64,000 bases of DNA from Rhodobacteraceae bacterium HLUCCA08 (GCA_001314655.1 LJSF01000043.1:62001-126000), one strand, 5' to 3'. Shown: positions 8,520-17,881, counted from the stretch's first letter. Made by a program: numbers and translations. The notes: generated by a model from the sequence alone, not told the origin.

Positions 8520-9448
8520 GATTCGTACCCGTATTCGGCGAGGTCGATCCCGATCACATCCGACAGCCGCTTGTTCGACGACCGGTAGTGCCCGTCGACC
8601 GCGCGCGCGATGACGCGCCGCAACTGGCGCAGATGCGCCTCGTTGTCGCCGAAACGGTCCGAGACCCTGTCGGCCGCCGAGATCAAGCGATCCCGCAGGC
8701 GCACCGCGACCGGAAGGTCTCGATACCGGTCGGGTGCCTGGGCCGGACGCTGAACGAAGCGGTTCAGGCGGCGTTGCAGCCCCAGGGCGCGGGCCGAATG
8801 GCGCCGGTTCATGGCCGCTGGGGTGTCCTGCACCGCGATGTCACGATCCAGAAAGGTGGCGATCCGCCTGGTGAATTCGGCCGGGTCGCGCCTGAGCATT
8901 TCCATGGGCAGAAAACGCACCTGGTCGGCCGCGAACTGCCGGGTCAGAAGCCGGTGCATCAGGTCATATTCGAAATGGTCCAGGCGGAAATGCGGCCGGA
9001 ATCCGGGCCGATCGCGGTTTTCGGACAGCAAGGCCTCCAGCCGCTTGGTGCCGCCCTGGCGCACATACTGGAAATAGTTCGACAACAGGATATCGGGCTG
9101 CCGCCGGATACAGACCAGGATCCTGGCATCGGGCAGGGCACGGGCGAGGCGGTCGACGACCTGTTCGGCGTAATACCGCCCATGAACCGGATAGCCCAAC
9201 AGATCCTCGTGCGAGATCAGCGGGACAAGATCGGGCGGGCCGATCAGGTCGGCGCGGATGCGATCCGGGTCGAAGCGTTCGGGATGGGCCAGGACGAAAT
9301 GCTCGATCGCCTGGGTCGATTGGGTGCCCCAGGGGGAATGGAACACGCTGTCGTCGACGAACAAATTCCGTTGAAGAAAGGTCGAACCGGTCTTCTGGTA
9401 GCCTGCGTGAACGAGGGGCGGTGCCAAGATCCTAACCTTCGTCTGCAA
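8516..9448 (-). CDS. Sulfotransferase family protein (tandem copy A)
   Basis: 310-residue sulfotransferase-type protein with an N-terminal loop HAGYQKTGSTFLQRNLF and the 3'-phosphate motif VCIRRQPDILLSNYFQY. It is paralogous to the following gene (7566-8519), and the two overlap by 4 nt (ATGA). Divergence between them suggests an old duplication and different acceptor positions. An 86-nt gap separates it from the upstream glycosyltransferase, so a secondary promoter is possible. Confidence 0.78.
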   Translation of the reverse strand: MQTKVRILAPPLVHAGYQKTGSTFLQRNLFVDDSVFHSPWGTQSTQAIEHFVLAHPERFDPDRIRADLIGPPDLVPLISHEDLLGYPVHGRYYAEQVVDRLARALPDARILVCIRRQPDILLSNYFQYVRQGGTKRLEALLSENRDRPGFRPHFRLDHFEYDLMHRLLTRQFAADQVRFLPMEMLRRDPAEFTRRIATFLDRDIAVQDTPAAMNRRHSARALGLQRRLNRFVQRPAQAPDRYRDLPVAVRLRDRLISAADRVSDRFGDNEAHLRQLRRVIARAVDGHYRSSNKRLSDVIGIDLAEYGYES

Positions 9449-9534
9449 ATGGCGTTGCGGAAAATGCTGTGGCGACCTTAGGCGACAGGCCCAGTTGCCG
9501 CAATGCCCGAGCGATTCGGCCTTGTCCGCTATAG

Positions 9535-10500
9535 TTACTTGTATTCAATGAGTTGCGCCCTTCCGCCACGCAAGCGTCGCAGGTAGTAGCCAAGCGCGCC
9601 CAGGCCTTCGGGCAGTTTGGCGAGGGTCAGAAAGACCGCGCCGGTCCAATCGTGGCCCTTCCGGCGCAGCCGCAGCACCTGCAACGGCCAGGCCAGCACC
9701 AGCCCAAGCGCCCAGGGCGTGATCATCGCCCCGACCAGTGTGACCAGGGGCAGCGCGACGCCCCAGGACAGGGCGCGGCGCAACTCGGCCGCCTTGTGCC
9801 GTTCGGGCGCGGCGCCGTGCATCGCGAACCCCTCGGCATAGGCGAATCCGCCCCGCCTGGTGCGGCGCCACCATTGCCCGAACCGGCTGAGCGCGGCGTC
9901 GTGCAGGGTCATTTCGGCATCCAGGCGCCAGACCTCCCAGCCGTGTGCACGAAGGCGCACGCAAAGCTCGGGCTCTTCGCCCGCGATCAGACCGGGGTCG
10001 AACCCGCCGACCTGGTCAAGGGCCGCGCGCCGCATCAGCGCATCGCCGCCGCAGGACCGGGCCTGGCCGATCGGCGTGTCCCATTCCCGGTCGATCAGCC
10101 GGTTGTAGATCGACGCATCGGGGTGGCGTTCGCGGCGGCGTCCGCAGGCGACGGCCGCGTTCGGATGGCTCTCGAGGAATGCCCGCGCGGTGTCGATCCA
10201 GCCCTCCTGCAGGCGACAATCGCCATCGACGAACTGGATATAGGCGGGGGCCTGGCCGGTTTCGGTCAAATGCGCCAGGCCCGCATTGCGCGCCCGGGCG
10301 GCGGTGAACGGAACCGCCATGTCGAGCGCGACGACATCGGCCCCCGCCGCCCGCGCGGCGTCGACGCTGCCATCGGTCGAACCGCTGTCGACATAGATCA
10401 CGCGGGCGACCTGGCCCTGCAGCGACGCAAGGCAGTCGATCAGCCGCGTGCCTTCGTTGCGGCCGATGACGATGGCGGCGATATCCGGACGCGTGGTCAT
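9535..10500 (-). CDS. Family 2 glycosyltransferase
   Basis: 321-residue GT2 enzyme. It begins MTTRPDIAAIVIGRNEGTRL and contains IYVDSGSTDGSVDAA (donor site), a metal-binding FVDGDCRLQEGW, and GGFDPGLIAGEEPELCVRL for acceptor binding. The C-terminal third (about 235-285) is hydrophobic and may anchor it to the membrane. I placed the start at 10500 because the GT2 fold begins there and the ATG overlaps the stop of the upstream sulfotransferase (ATGA). A longer upstream reading of the frame runs through that gene and is not coding. Confidence 0.85.
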   Translation of the reverse strand: MTTRPDIAAIVIGRNEGTRLIDCLASLQGQVARVIYVDSGSTDGSVDAARAAGADVVALDMAVPFTAARARNAGLAHLTETGQAPAYIQFVDGDCRLQEGWIDTARAFLESHPNAAVACGRRRERHPDASIYNRLIDREWDTPIGQARSCGGDALMRRAALDQVGGFDPGLIAGEEPELCVRLRAHGWEVWRLDAEMTLHDAALSRFGQWWRRTRRGGFAYAEGFAMHGAAPERHKAAELRRALSWGVALPLVTLVGAMITPWALGLVLAWPLQVLRLRRKGHDWTGAVFLTLAKLPEGLGALGYYLRRLRGGRAQLIEYK

Positions 10501-11342
10501 GTCGAGGCGAAGGGGTAGCACAGATCGAGCGCCGGATGCCCGGGAAAGACCCGGGCCAGATCTTCGCGGTCCTCCAGGAATGTCTGCTCGAGCTCGACGC
10601 GCAGATCCTGCGGCAATTCCGGACGCTTTTTCATCGTCAGCCGGTTCCAGACCCAGACCCTGACGGATTTGGGAATCAGCAGTTGCCGAAGCGGCCGCAT
10701 GACCGGGTTGTCGACCAGAACCCGGCGCAGGGGAAAGGTGCGGATCCGCCTGGCCGAGACATTGCTTGCACCAAGATCGCTTTTCCAGGCGGCCCCGGGC
10801 GGAAGGTCGAGGAACCGGGCGATCCGGGCGAATTCCGCCTGCGGATCCTGCGTGATCTGTTCGAGACTGGTCAGGTGGATCGCAGCTTGTCCGAAGGCCT
10901 CCAGGTAGGGGTCGAGCTGATAGGCATAGCGCCCGTAGTCCACCAGTTCGGGCATTTGCGCGAAGGCCAGGTCGATCCGGCCGCCGACCCTGCGTTCGGA
11001 CCATTCGTGGATGTAATGCGATACGGCGCGCTCGACAGGATTGCGGATCATGTAGATCAATCGCAGCTCGGGGCAGGCGTCATGCAGCCGGGCGACCGTG
11101 TCGGGGTAGGTGGGACGTTTGGTGTAATGGGTGCTGGCCTCTCCCCGCAGCGCGCTGGGCGGGGCCGGGTCGAAGAGCGCGGCATACCAGTCGGGCCCCT
11201 TGGCATAGACCGCATCGTCGGAAAAGTAGTTCGGCTCTTTCGGCGTCGTCACAAAGACGCCATCCTGCGCGGCCAGCTGGTCGGCCAGGGTCGTGGTGCC
11301 CGACTTCATCGCGCCGATGACGATGAAATCCGGCCCGGTCAT
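10497..11342 (-). CDS. Sulfotransferase domain protein
   Basis: 281-residue protein resembling heparan-sulfate-type sulfotransferases. The phosphosulfate loop is FIVIGAMKSGTTTLADQLA at about residues 5-23, followed by KEPNYFS, and the 3'-phosphate motif YMIRNPVERAVSHYIHEW is intact. Later LTSLEQITQDPQAEFARIARFL is typical of the family. The start at 11342 has GGAGGA just upstream, better than the longer alternative at 11417. It lies between the polymerase and a GT2 gene with 4-nt coupling to the latter. Confidence 0.88.
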   Translation of the reverse strand: MTGPDFIVIGAMKSGTTTLADQLAAQDGVFVTTPKEPNYFSDDAVYAKGPDWYAALFDPAPPSALRGEASTHYTKRPTYPDTVARLHDACPELRLIYMIRNPVERAVSHYIHEWSERRVGGRIDLAFAQMPELVDYGRYAYQLDPYLEAFGQAAIHLTSLEQITQDPQAEFARIARFLDLPPGAAWKSDLGASNVSARRIRTFPLRRVLVDNPVMRPLRQLLIPKSVRVWVWNRLTMKKRPELPQDLRVELEQTFLEDREDLARVFPGHPALDLCYPFAST

Positions 11343-11397
11343 CCGATCCTCCGGGCAGCAGGGGCGTTCGCGCTGCATTCGGTCTGTCCTGGTCGGA

Positions 11398-12882
11398 TCA
11401 TCGGGCCGGTCTGCCACCGTGACGGGTCTTTAGCGTCGTCTGTCTGGTATAGGGCGTCTTGCGCCTGTCCGGGGCCGGTGAAAGCCCTGCGGATGCGGGT
11501 CGGTCCCGTGTCGGTGTCGGTGTCGCGTCGGTGTCGGGCACCGTGTCGTCCCGATCGGCCGCCAGGCATTCGACCCGCCCCCAAAGCGCGCCGGCGACCA
11601 GCCAGGTGATCGGCGTCATGCTGGAATTCGGGATCATGTCGACGAGGTTGGCGATCATGATCAGCGACAGGCCCGCGGTTTCCCGGCTGACGGGGCGTTT
11701 CCGCGACCTCAGGAACAACAAGACGATCGGAACGACAAGCAGGCCGAATTCGGACAGGTAGCGGGCCCAACCGCCGACGCCGAAGGCGATGATCCAATAG
11801 CCATCGGCGATGGTCACGTCATTGCCCCGTTCATCGAGAATCCGGGACCGCCCCCATCCCCCCCAGCCGAACAGCGGCCGTTGCGCGGCCTTGTCCAGCA
11901 AGGCTTCCTCGTTCTCGAGCCGGGTTCCGAACGAGGCCGCGCGGTCGGGCGAATACTCGGCGATTGCCGCTTGCAGGCGTTCGACCGGGATCAGGCCGCT
12001 GGCCCGTGCCATCGGATAGGCGAGGATGATCACCCCCAGGATGGCCGCGATCAGCATCTGCATCCGCACGCCCAGGAACAGCACCACGGGCAACAGAACG
12101 AGCGTGATCAGCAATGCGCCCAGAGATTTGGACGCGAACACCATCAACAGCAGCCAGCCGGCAAGGGCCAGCAGTTTCGCCCGATCCGCCGCCGCGGAGC
12201 GGGACAGGGCCGCCGCGGCCAGGGTCGCCGCGGCCAGGAAGATCGACAGGCGCAGCCCGTGCTGAAGGAAGACGAGCGGGCGGTAGCCGCTGGCCCGGAC
12301 ATGCTGCGACCAGCCATGCGGGAAGAAACCGTAGACCCAGTTGTTCATCTGCGGCGACATGCGCAATTCGATCAGGATCAGCGCCGAATAGGCCAGCGCC
12401 CCGAATGCCAGGACCGTCAACAGCACCCGCTGGCCAGCCTGTTCGCCCAGGAATTTCCGGGCGACGAGAAGCGGCAGGATCGCGATGCCGGCGCCCAGCA
12501 TCGCCGAAAACCCGTCATAGACCCGCATGCCCGGCAACGTCGTGCCGCCGATCCGGATCACATCGCCATTCGTCAGAACGGTCAACAGCGATGACCCGAT
12601 GAGGATCGCGATCAGGGCAAGCGGCAGGACCGATCGCGGCAACAGACCCTGCAGGCCCCGACCGCGCGCCGCGAAGGCGAGCGCCAATGTGATGGCGGCG
12701 ATTGCCGGAATGGAATGCTTGTCCAGAGTCGGCAGCAGCGGCAGGTTGACGTAGAAACGGGTCGGCAAAAGCAGGTATCCCCCGACGATCGTCACCGCCA
12801 CCGCAACAGGCAAGGTCAGCTTGCGAAAGAACGCGACGGCGATCACCGGCCAGGCGAAAAGGGCGAACAGGGGCGGAATCAT
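11398..12882 (-). CDS. O-antigen polymerase / ligase-like membrane protein (Wzy type)
   Basis: 494-residue integral membrane protein with about ten or more hydrophobic segments, starting MIPPLFALFAWPVIAVAFF. A large periplasmic loop contains FGTRLENEEALLDKAAQRP followed by LFGWGGWG, a motif typical of O-antigen ligase/polymerase (Wzy_C/WaaL) proteins. Membrane segments resume with YLSEFGLLVVPIVLLFL. The last 70 or so residues are hydrophilic and rich in Pro, Thr, Asp and Arg. It is first in the minus-strand operon with the sulfotransferases and glycosyltransferases, divergent from the spike gene set. It most likely polymerises repeat units in the periplasm. Confidence 0.75.
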   Translation of the reverse strand: MIPPLFALFAWPVIAVAFFRKLTLPVAVAVTIVGGYLLLPTRFYVNLPLLPTLDKHSIPAIAAITLALAFAARGRGLQGLLPRSVLPLALIAILIGSSLLTVLTNGDVIRIGGTTLPGMRVYDGFSAMLGAGIAILPLLVARKFLGEQAGQRVLLTVLAFGALAYSALILIELRMSPQMNNWVYGFFPHGWSQHVRASGYRPLVFLQHGLRLSIFLAAATLAAAALSRSAAADRAKLLALAGWLLLMVFASKSLGALLITLVLLPVVLFLGVRMQMLIAAILGVIILAYPMARASGLIPVERLQAAIAEYSPDRAASFGTRLENEEALLDKAAQRPLFGWGGWGRSRILDERGNDVTIADGYWIIAFGVGGWARYLSEFGLLVVPIVLLFLRSRKRPVSRETAGLSLIMIANLVDMIPNSSMTPITWLVAGALWGRVECLAADRDDTVPDTDATPTPTRDRPASAGLSPAPDRRKTPYTRQTTLKTRHGGRPAR

Positions 12883-13087
12883 TCGGGGCTCAAGTCGCTA
12901 GCACGCATGCATTTTCGAAATTCGGGGCGTCGGGGTTGTCAAACACGGAACACGGTATCACCCCAGAGCCTGAAGCCATAGCCCCCAGCTGTGTTGCAAG
13001 ACCACCGCACGGGTCGCTTAGGTCGCCATTAGGCAATCTGCAGGACTTTCCGACTGCCTTTTCCTGAAAACCACGGGAGTTTCCCAA
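12883..13087. other. Divergent intergenic region between polymerase and spike operon
   Basis: 205 nt between head-to-head genes, so it should contain promoters for both the minus-strand polymerase operon and the plus-strand spike operon. It is less GC-rich than the genes. I could not pick a convincing promoter pair. GGGAG 8 nt before the ATG at 13088 is the ribosome site. Confidence 0.5.
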
Positions 13088-13348
13088 ATGGAAGACCTGT
13101 TCAAGAACGTGGTCAGCGGGCTCGAAAGCCCGGCGACCTACCTTTTCGAAGTCACCCCCTCGGATACGGTCGATCTGCCCGTGGCCAGCCGGGCGTTGAA
13201 TGTCGCGCAGGCCGGTTCGGTGCGAGTCACGACACTTGACGGATCGGTCGGGGCGATCCATGTCGGCGCGGGCATGGCGTTCCCGCTTCGGGTCAAGAGG
13301 ATCTGGGCAACGGGCACCACCGCCACCGGAATCGTGGTGATGAGCTGA
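13088..13348 (+). CDS. GTA/phage-type spike base protein, Rcc01079 (GhsA)-like
   Basis: 86-residue protein. TPSDTVDLPVASRALNVAQA, then SVRVTTLDGS, GAGMAFPLRVKRI and a terminal WATGTTATGIVVM match my recollection of the spike base protein family named after Rhodobacter capsulatus Rcc01079, part of the head spike of the RcGTA gene transfer agent; relatives occur in alphaproteobacterial phages. The small beta-rich domain probably multimerises to hold a fibre. No signal peptide is present. It has a good ribosome site and its stop overlaps the next start (TGATG). No capsid, terminase or tail genes are nearby, and the set lies inside the polysaccharide locus. Confidence 0.75.
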   Translation: MEDLFKNVVSGLESPATYLFEVTPSDTVDLPVASRALNVAQAGSVRVTTLDGSVGAIHVGAGMAFPLRVKRIWATGTTATGIVVMS

Positions 13349-14487
13349 TGATCGGCTTCAGCCTGGGATTGAACGGCGCCGGCCTGCCGTCCGGCGACAT
13401 GCCTTTCGACGACCCGGTCGCCGAGATCGATATACTTGGCGAAGGCACGCTGGTTGTCTCGTTCGTTGGCGAAAACGTCGAGATCACCATCACCGGCACC
13501 GCGTCGGCGGATGGCACCTATGTCGTCGACCAGTCGGCGTTGGCGGCCGGCCCGGTCAATCTGGTGCCGCCCGCATTGCCGGCAGGGGTGGCGACCGCCG
13601 GCGACAGCCTGGCGATCACGCCCGGGCTGTGGGTCTATGACATCGACAACGGAATGCCCACGATCGGCTATGTCCATGATGGCAGCGGCAGCATCTCGGG
13701 CCTCGGCTACCTGTCGGGGCCGGCCGATGCCGGCGCCACCATCACCGTGACGGAACAGGTTTCCCAAGGTGGCGTCCAGGCCAGTGCAACCAGCAATGCC
13801 GTGACTTTCGAGGGCGTTGCCGCCTCGGGGCCCGAGCTTCTGGGCATGAGCCTGGGCGGGGTCGAGCAGCTCCCCTGGCGGCATTGGGGCGAAGCCACCG
13901 CGACCCCGGTGCTGACCATCGACACGACCGGCCGCACCGTCGGCGACACGGTTTTCGTCGTCTGGGGCGATGACCGGAACATCGCGTCGGCCAGCATCAA
14001 CGGCACCCCGGTCACGATCGTCAGCGTGACGCCGCCCGCAGGAACGTTTCGCGCCCGGTTGAGCGTGCTCAGCCACGTCTTGCAGGCGGGTGAGATCGGC
14101 CTGCTGGACATCGTCGCCACGCTTGACGGCGGATCGTCGTCAAATCATCGTGCCCTGGCCATGGCAACGGATCAGCAGCTCAGCCTGGAGGCCCGGGACT
14201 ACGTCGGCTCCGGTCAGCAGACGGTTTCGTGGTCGATCGACGTGGCCGCCCCGGTGAACACGCTGTTGACCTTCGCGACCGGAGAGGTCGGGTTCTTTCA
14301 GGACACCGACGGGCCGGTCTTCGCGGGCGTCGCGCGCCAGCACTGGGAACGCCAGGCCGACCGTGGCGGAGCCTACGGCATGTCGTCCGATCTGTCGCCG
14401 GGGAATGTCGCGGTGTCCATTTCGCGAACCAACAGCGACACAACGCGCTGTTCCTTCGCCACACTTCTGTTCGAGGCGACGCCATGA
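13348..14487 (+). CDS. Beta-rich protein of the spike operon, function unknown
   Basis: 379 residues, no signal peptide or membrane segment, low in Lys and Cys, rich in Gly, Thr, Val and Ala, as in fibre or Ig-like proteins. The start FSLGLNGAGLP is followed by beta-strand-like stretches (EGTLVVSFVGENVEITITG) and at about 165 a second part begins ELLGMSLGGVEQLPW. I do not recognise the family. It overlaps the spike base gene by 1 nt and the beta-helix gene by 4 nt, so the three are translationally coupled. By position it could be the fibre or adaptor between base and beta-helix enzyme, comparable to the second spike gene of RcGTA (Rcc01080), but I see no clear motif shared with it. Confidence 0.6.
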   Translation: MIGFSLGLNGAGLPSGDMPFDDPVAEIDILGEGTLVVSFVGENVEITITGTASADGTYVVDQSALAAGPVNLVPPALPAGVATAGDSLAITPGLWVYDIDNGMPTIGYVHDGSGSISGLGYLSGPADAGATITVTEQVSQGGVQASATSNAVTFEGVAASGPELLGMSLGGVEQLPWRHWGEATATPVLTIDTTGRTVGDTVFVVWGDDRNIASASINGTPVTIVSVTPPAGTFRARLSVLSHVLQAGEIGLLDIVATLDGGSSSNHRALAMATDQQLSLEARDYVGSGQQTVSWSIDVAAPVNTLLTFATGEVGFFQDTDGPVFAGVARQHWERQADRGGAYGMSSDLSPGNVAVSISRTNSDTTRCSFATLLFEATP

Positions 14488-16421
14488 GAATGAGCTTTCT
14501 TCCCGCCCTGGATCCGATGACCACATCGCTGACGGTGCGCAGCGGAGCGGCGTCGGCGTCGTGGCAGGCCGGCCTGACCGGGAATGCGACGATCATCGCC
14601 AACCGTTCGCCGCTGCGCACCGCCCCGGAACGGATCTTTTTCGACGTCGAGGTCGACGGATTCGACACGCCGGGGCCGTCGGGTTCGGATTACGATCCGC
14701 GTCTGCACGAGCTGATCTACCTGTGGGATTTCGACGAACCCGGCCTGCGGTTCGACACGCCCGAGAAACTCCTGAGCGAATGGCGCGATGCGAACGTGGC
14801 CCACGGGCCCTTCGTCGCCCATCTTTACCGGGTGCCGGGACGGTATACCGCCCGCGTGACGGTGATCGAACCCGCGACGGGGCGAACGGCGCAGGCCGCC
14901 TTCGAGGTGGTCGTCGAAGATCCGGCCGAGACCTTTGCTGACGAGCACACGCTTTATGTCAGCCAATCGGGCGATTTCGCGAATGCGCCGCAAGGCGCGC
15001 TGATGTTCGACGACCTTCACAAGGCGTTCGACCATATCGACAGCGCCGGGCCGATCCCCAAGCGGGTCATGCTCAGGCGGGGCGAGGTCTGGCAACTGAC
15101 AAAGTCGACCTGGTTCAGCGATCGGCGGGCCCATTTCGTTCATGTCATTGCCGAACCGGGGTCCGGCGCGAGACCCGAGTTGCGTGGTGTGCCCGACACC
15201 GGGGAACGCGCGATCTTCCGCCACCGCAACACGCTTGCCGGAAGCGAATACGCCTATTCGGGTCTGGTCCTGCGGGGCGGCTGGGACAGCACGACGGAAA
15301 CCGGGTTCAACACCAATTACGGCATCCAGATCGAACAGGCGGCGATGGGCCATGTGGTGGTCGACAATTGCCATATCACCGGTTGCGACCAGGCGATCTT
15401 CGAAAGCAATACAGATCAGGAAATCCAGGACGAGAAATCGGTCGTGGTCAACGACTGCCATTTCACGAACTGGCGCGGGCTGTGCCATTACGCGGCGGGG
15501 GCGTCGCGCTATGCCTGGCTGGGAACGGCGATCGTCTGCGACCCGGACGCCCTGGCGGGCGGGCCCAAGAACAACTACCACAACGAACACGGCCCGATCC
15601 GGTTCCAGTGCCGCAACACGTTCAAGGCCTTCATCGACGGCTGCGACATCTTCAACCGGGTCGGCTGGTTCCGGAATGTCGGATACCAGACCCAGCAGCC
15701 CTGCATCCGCTGGAACCAGATGGCGGCGCCCGGCAGCGTGCTGAACCTGCAACGCAGCAGCCTGGAAGGCGGGCAGGTCACGATCGCCGTGACAGGGGTG
15801 AACGGCGATACGGTCGAGAACGTCCAGAACGTCCTGATCGACCGCTGCATCTTCGTCGGCTCGCACATGACCCAGGCGGCGATCAAGGCCGACAGCACCG
15901 CCCTGACCGTGCGCAATTGCATCGCGATCTTCCCCGATGTCGAACGGATCGCGCGAGTCTATGCCCCCAAGGGCTTTGTCCAGGTGACGGACAATTTCAA
16001 CCCTCAGGCCCTGACCGCCCCGATGCGGGTCTACAACAATTCCGTCCTGAACCTGATGGGCGACGCCAACCACCCGCTGGGCGATGCCCGGGTCGACCTG
16101 GTGGTGGACGAGATCGGGCTTGCCGACCTGGAGGTCGCGAACAACGTTCTGCACCAACCCAATCTTGGCGTGCCTGACGTGGATCAAGGGCCGCTTTCGA
16201 CCCAGATCCTGTGGTTGCCACGGGAACGCGGCTACATCTCGCAGGAGCAGCCGGAGTTGTTGGCGCAATACGCGTCACCGCTCGACACGGTGCAGCTGCC
16301 CCGGCCGCTGGAGGGGTCACCGGCGCTGGGCAATGCCCTGAGCGGCTCTGTCAGCTACCGTGATCTGCTGGGCAACGACCGGCCGACCTATCCGTCAATG
16401 GGTGCGCTCGAGAGGGGTTAG
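14484..16421 (+). CDS. PKD-domain plus right-handed beta-helix protein, tailspike/polysaccharide-lyase-like
   Basis: 645 residues without a signal peptide. Residues about 50-150 form a PKD-like module (LIYLWDFDEPGL, then HLYRVPGRYTARVTV). From about 155 (DEHTLYVSQSGDFANAP) to about 590 it has the short alternating repeats of a right-handed parallel beta-helix, with turns such as VVVDNCHITGCDQAIFESN, VVVNDCHFTNW and NVLIDRCIFVG. This fold is shared by pectate lyases, depolymerases and phage tailspikes. The ATG at 14484 overlaps the previous stop (ATGA). In the operon it follows the spike base protein, so it could be the polysaccharide-binding or -cleaving end of a spike. Catalytic residues cannot be assigned. 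Confidence 0.72.
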   Translation: MRMSFLPALDPMTTSLTVRSGAASASWQAGLTGNATIIANRSPLRTAPERIFFDVEVDGFDTPGPSGSDYDPRLHELIYLWDFDEPGLRFDTPEKLLSEWRDANVAHGPFVAHLYRVPGRYTARVTVIEPATGRTAQAAFEVVVEDPAETFADEHTLYVSQSGDFANAPQGALMFDDLHKAFDHIDSAGPIPKRVMLRRGEVWQLTKSTWFSDRRAHFVHVIAEPGSGARPELRGVPDTGERAIFRHRNTLAGSEYAYSGLVLRGGWDSTTETGFNTNYGIQIEQAAMGHVVVDNCHITGCDQAIFESNTDQEIQDEKSVVVNDCHFTNWRGLCHYAAGASRYAWLGTAIVCDPDALAGGPKNNYHNEHGPIRFQCRNTFKAFIDGCDIFNRVGWFRNVGYQTQQPCIRWNQMAAPGSVLNLQRSSLEGGQVTIAVTGVNGDTVENVQNVLIDRCIFVGSHMTQAAIKADSTALTVRNCIAIFPDVERIARVYAPKGFVQVTDNFNPQALTAPMRVYNNSVLNLMGDANHPLGDARVDLVVDEIGLADLEVANNVLHQPNLGVPDVDQGPLSTQILWLPRERGYISQEQPELLAQYASPLDTVQLPRPLEGSPALGNALSGSVSYRDLLGNDRPTYPSMGALERG

Positions 16422-16482
16422 GGTTTACGGCGGGGGAAAGCTTGGACATAACATTGACGCAGTTCATTTATTCATTGCGTCC

Positions 16483-17736
16483 ATGGCCGAGCCTTCCCCC
16501 AGACCCATCGCGTATCTCACGGCGGTGTTCCCCGCCCTCTCGCATACCTTCATCCTGCGCGAAATCGACGCGGTTGAGGCGGCGGGTGTGCCGGTGCGCC
16601 CGGTTTCGGTGCGCGAACCCGATGCCCAGGGAACGCTGGGACCCGACGAGCAGCGGATGCGGGGCCGCACCCATTACCTGTTGCGGACAGCGCGCAATCC
16701 GCTGGCATTGCTGGCGGCGGCGGGGTGGGCGTTGGGCCGGCCGGGGCGGTTCCTGTCGGCCATCGGCCTGGCCTGGTCGATCCGGCCCGCCGGCCTTCGA
16801 GCGCTGGTCTATCAGCTGATCTACCTGGTCGAGGCCATGTTGCTGGCCCGTCACGCCCGGGCCGAGGGCTGCGGCCATATCCACAGCCATTTCGCCAATT
16901 CCAGCACCACCGTCGCGATGCTGGCCGCGCGGATGGCCGGGCTGCCCTATTCGTTCACGCTGCACGGGCCGTCCGACCTGTTCGAGGCGCGCTATTGGCG
17001 GCTGGACCGCAAGATCGCCGGGGCGGATTTCGTCGCCTGCATCAGCCATTTCGCCCGCAGCCAGGCGATGCTGAACGCCGATATCGCCGATTGGCCGAAG
17101 CTGCGCATCGTCCATTGCGGCGTGGTGCCGGCGACCTATGCCGGGGATCGGCCGCCCCCGACCGGCGACCGGATCGAATGTATCTTCGTCGGGCGCCTGG
17201 CCGCGGTGAAGGGTCTGCCGGTCCTGTTCGAGGCGCTCGCCGCGGCGCGTGAGGACCAGCCCGGGCTGCACCTGTCCATCGTCGGCGACGGGCCGGACCG
17301 CGCCATGCTGACACGCCTGGCCGCGCCGCTGGGCGGGGCGGTCACCTTTGCCGGGGCGCTGTCGCAACACCAGGTCGCCGAGGCGCTGCAAGAGGCCGAC
17401 ATGATGGTCCTGCCCAGCTTTGCCGAAGGTGTGCCGGTGGTGCTGATGGAAGCGCTGGCCAGCGGCCTGCCGGCCATCGCGACCCGTGTCGCCGGGGTGC
17501 CGGAACTGGTCGACCACGAGGTCAGCGGCCTGATCGTGGCACCGGGCGATGTCGCGGGTTTGCGCGACGCGATCCTGCGGCTTGCCGTCGATCCCGCGGG
17601 GCGCGCGCGGATGGGGCAGGCCGGCCGCGAACGTGTCGTCGCAGACTATGACATCGCCCGCGAAGGCGCCTGGCTCGCGCATCTGTTCCGCGGCGAGGCC
17701 GGCACGGCGCTGCGCCCCGGAAAGGCCGCGTCATGA
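16483..17736 (+). CDS. Family 4 glycosyltransferase
   Basis: 417-residue GT-B enzyme. The N-terminal domain has AYLTAVFPALSHTFILREI and HIHSHFANSSTTVAMLAARM, typical of colanic-acid-type (WcaL/AmsK-like) transferases; the C-terminal donor domain has FVGRLAAVKGLPVLFEAL and PSFAEGVPVVLMEALASGLP with the E-x7-E pair. I start at ATG 16483 because the GT fold begins there. It follows the spike operon by 61 nt on the same strand and is probably transcribed with it or from a promoter in that AT-richer gap. Confidence 0.85.
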   Translation: MAEPSPRPIAYLTAVFPALSHTFILREIDAVEAAGVPVRPVSVREPDAQGTLGPDEQRMRGRTHYLLRTARNPLALLAAAGWALGRPGRFLSAIGLAWSIRPAGLRALVYQLIYLVEAMLLARHARAEGCGHIHSHFANSSTTVAMLAARMAGLPYSFTLHGPSDLFEARYWRLDRKIAGADFVACISHFARSQAMLNADIADWPKLRIVHCGVVPATYAGDRPPPTGDRIECIFVGRLAAVKGLPVLFEALAAAREDQPGLHLSIVGDGPDRAMLTRLAAPLGGAVTFAGALSQHQVAEALQEADMMVLPSFAEGVPVVLMEALASGLPAIATRVAGVPELVDHEVSGLIVAPGDVAGLRDAILRLAVDPAGRARMGQAGRERVVADYDIAREGAWLAHLFRGEAGTALRPGKAAS

Positions 17737-17881
17737 CCGGCCCGTCGCCTCATCCGGCCCGCCCGGCGAACCGTCACGCCGCATTGCGGCACTTTGGCGA
17801 AAGCCGGAACCATGTTAGGTCAGTTCCCGGACACTGCCCGGGCCGCTGCCCCATGCACCCATTGATGAAAGAAGCCTTCGC

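Noticed and set aside
13088-16421. Complete prophage or gene transfer agent cluster
   Set aside because: Neighbours on both sides are polysaccharide genes; no capsid, terminase, portal, protease, tail or integrase genes are seen.
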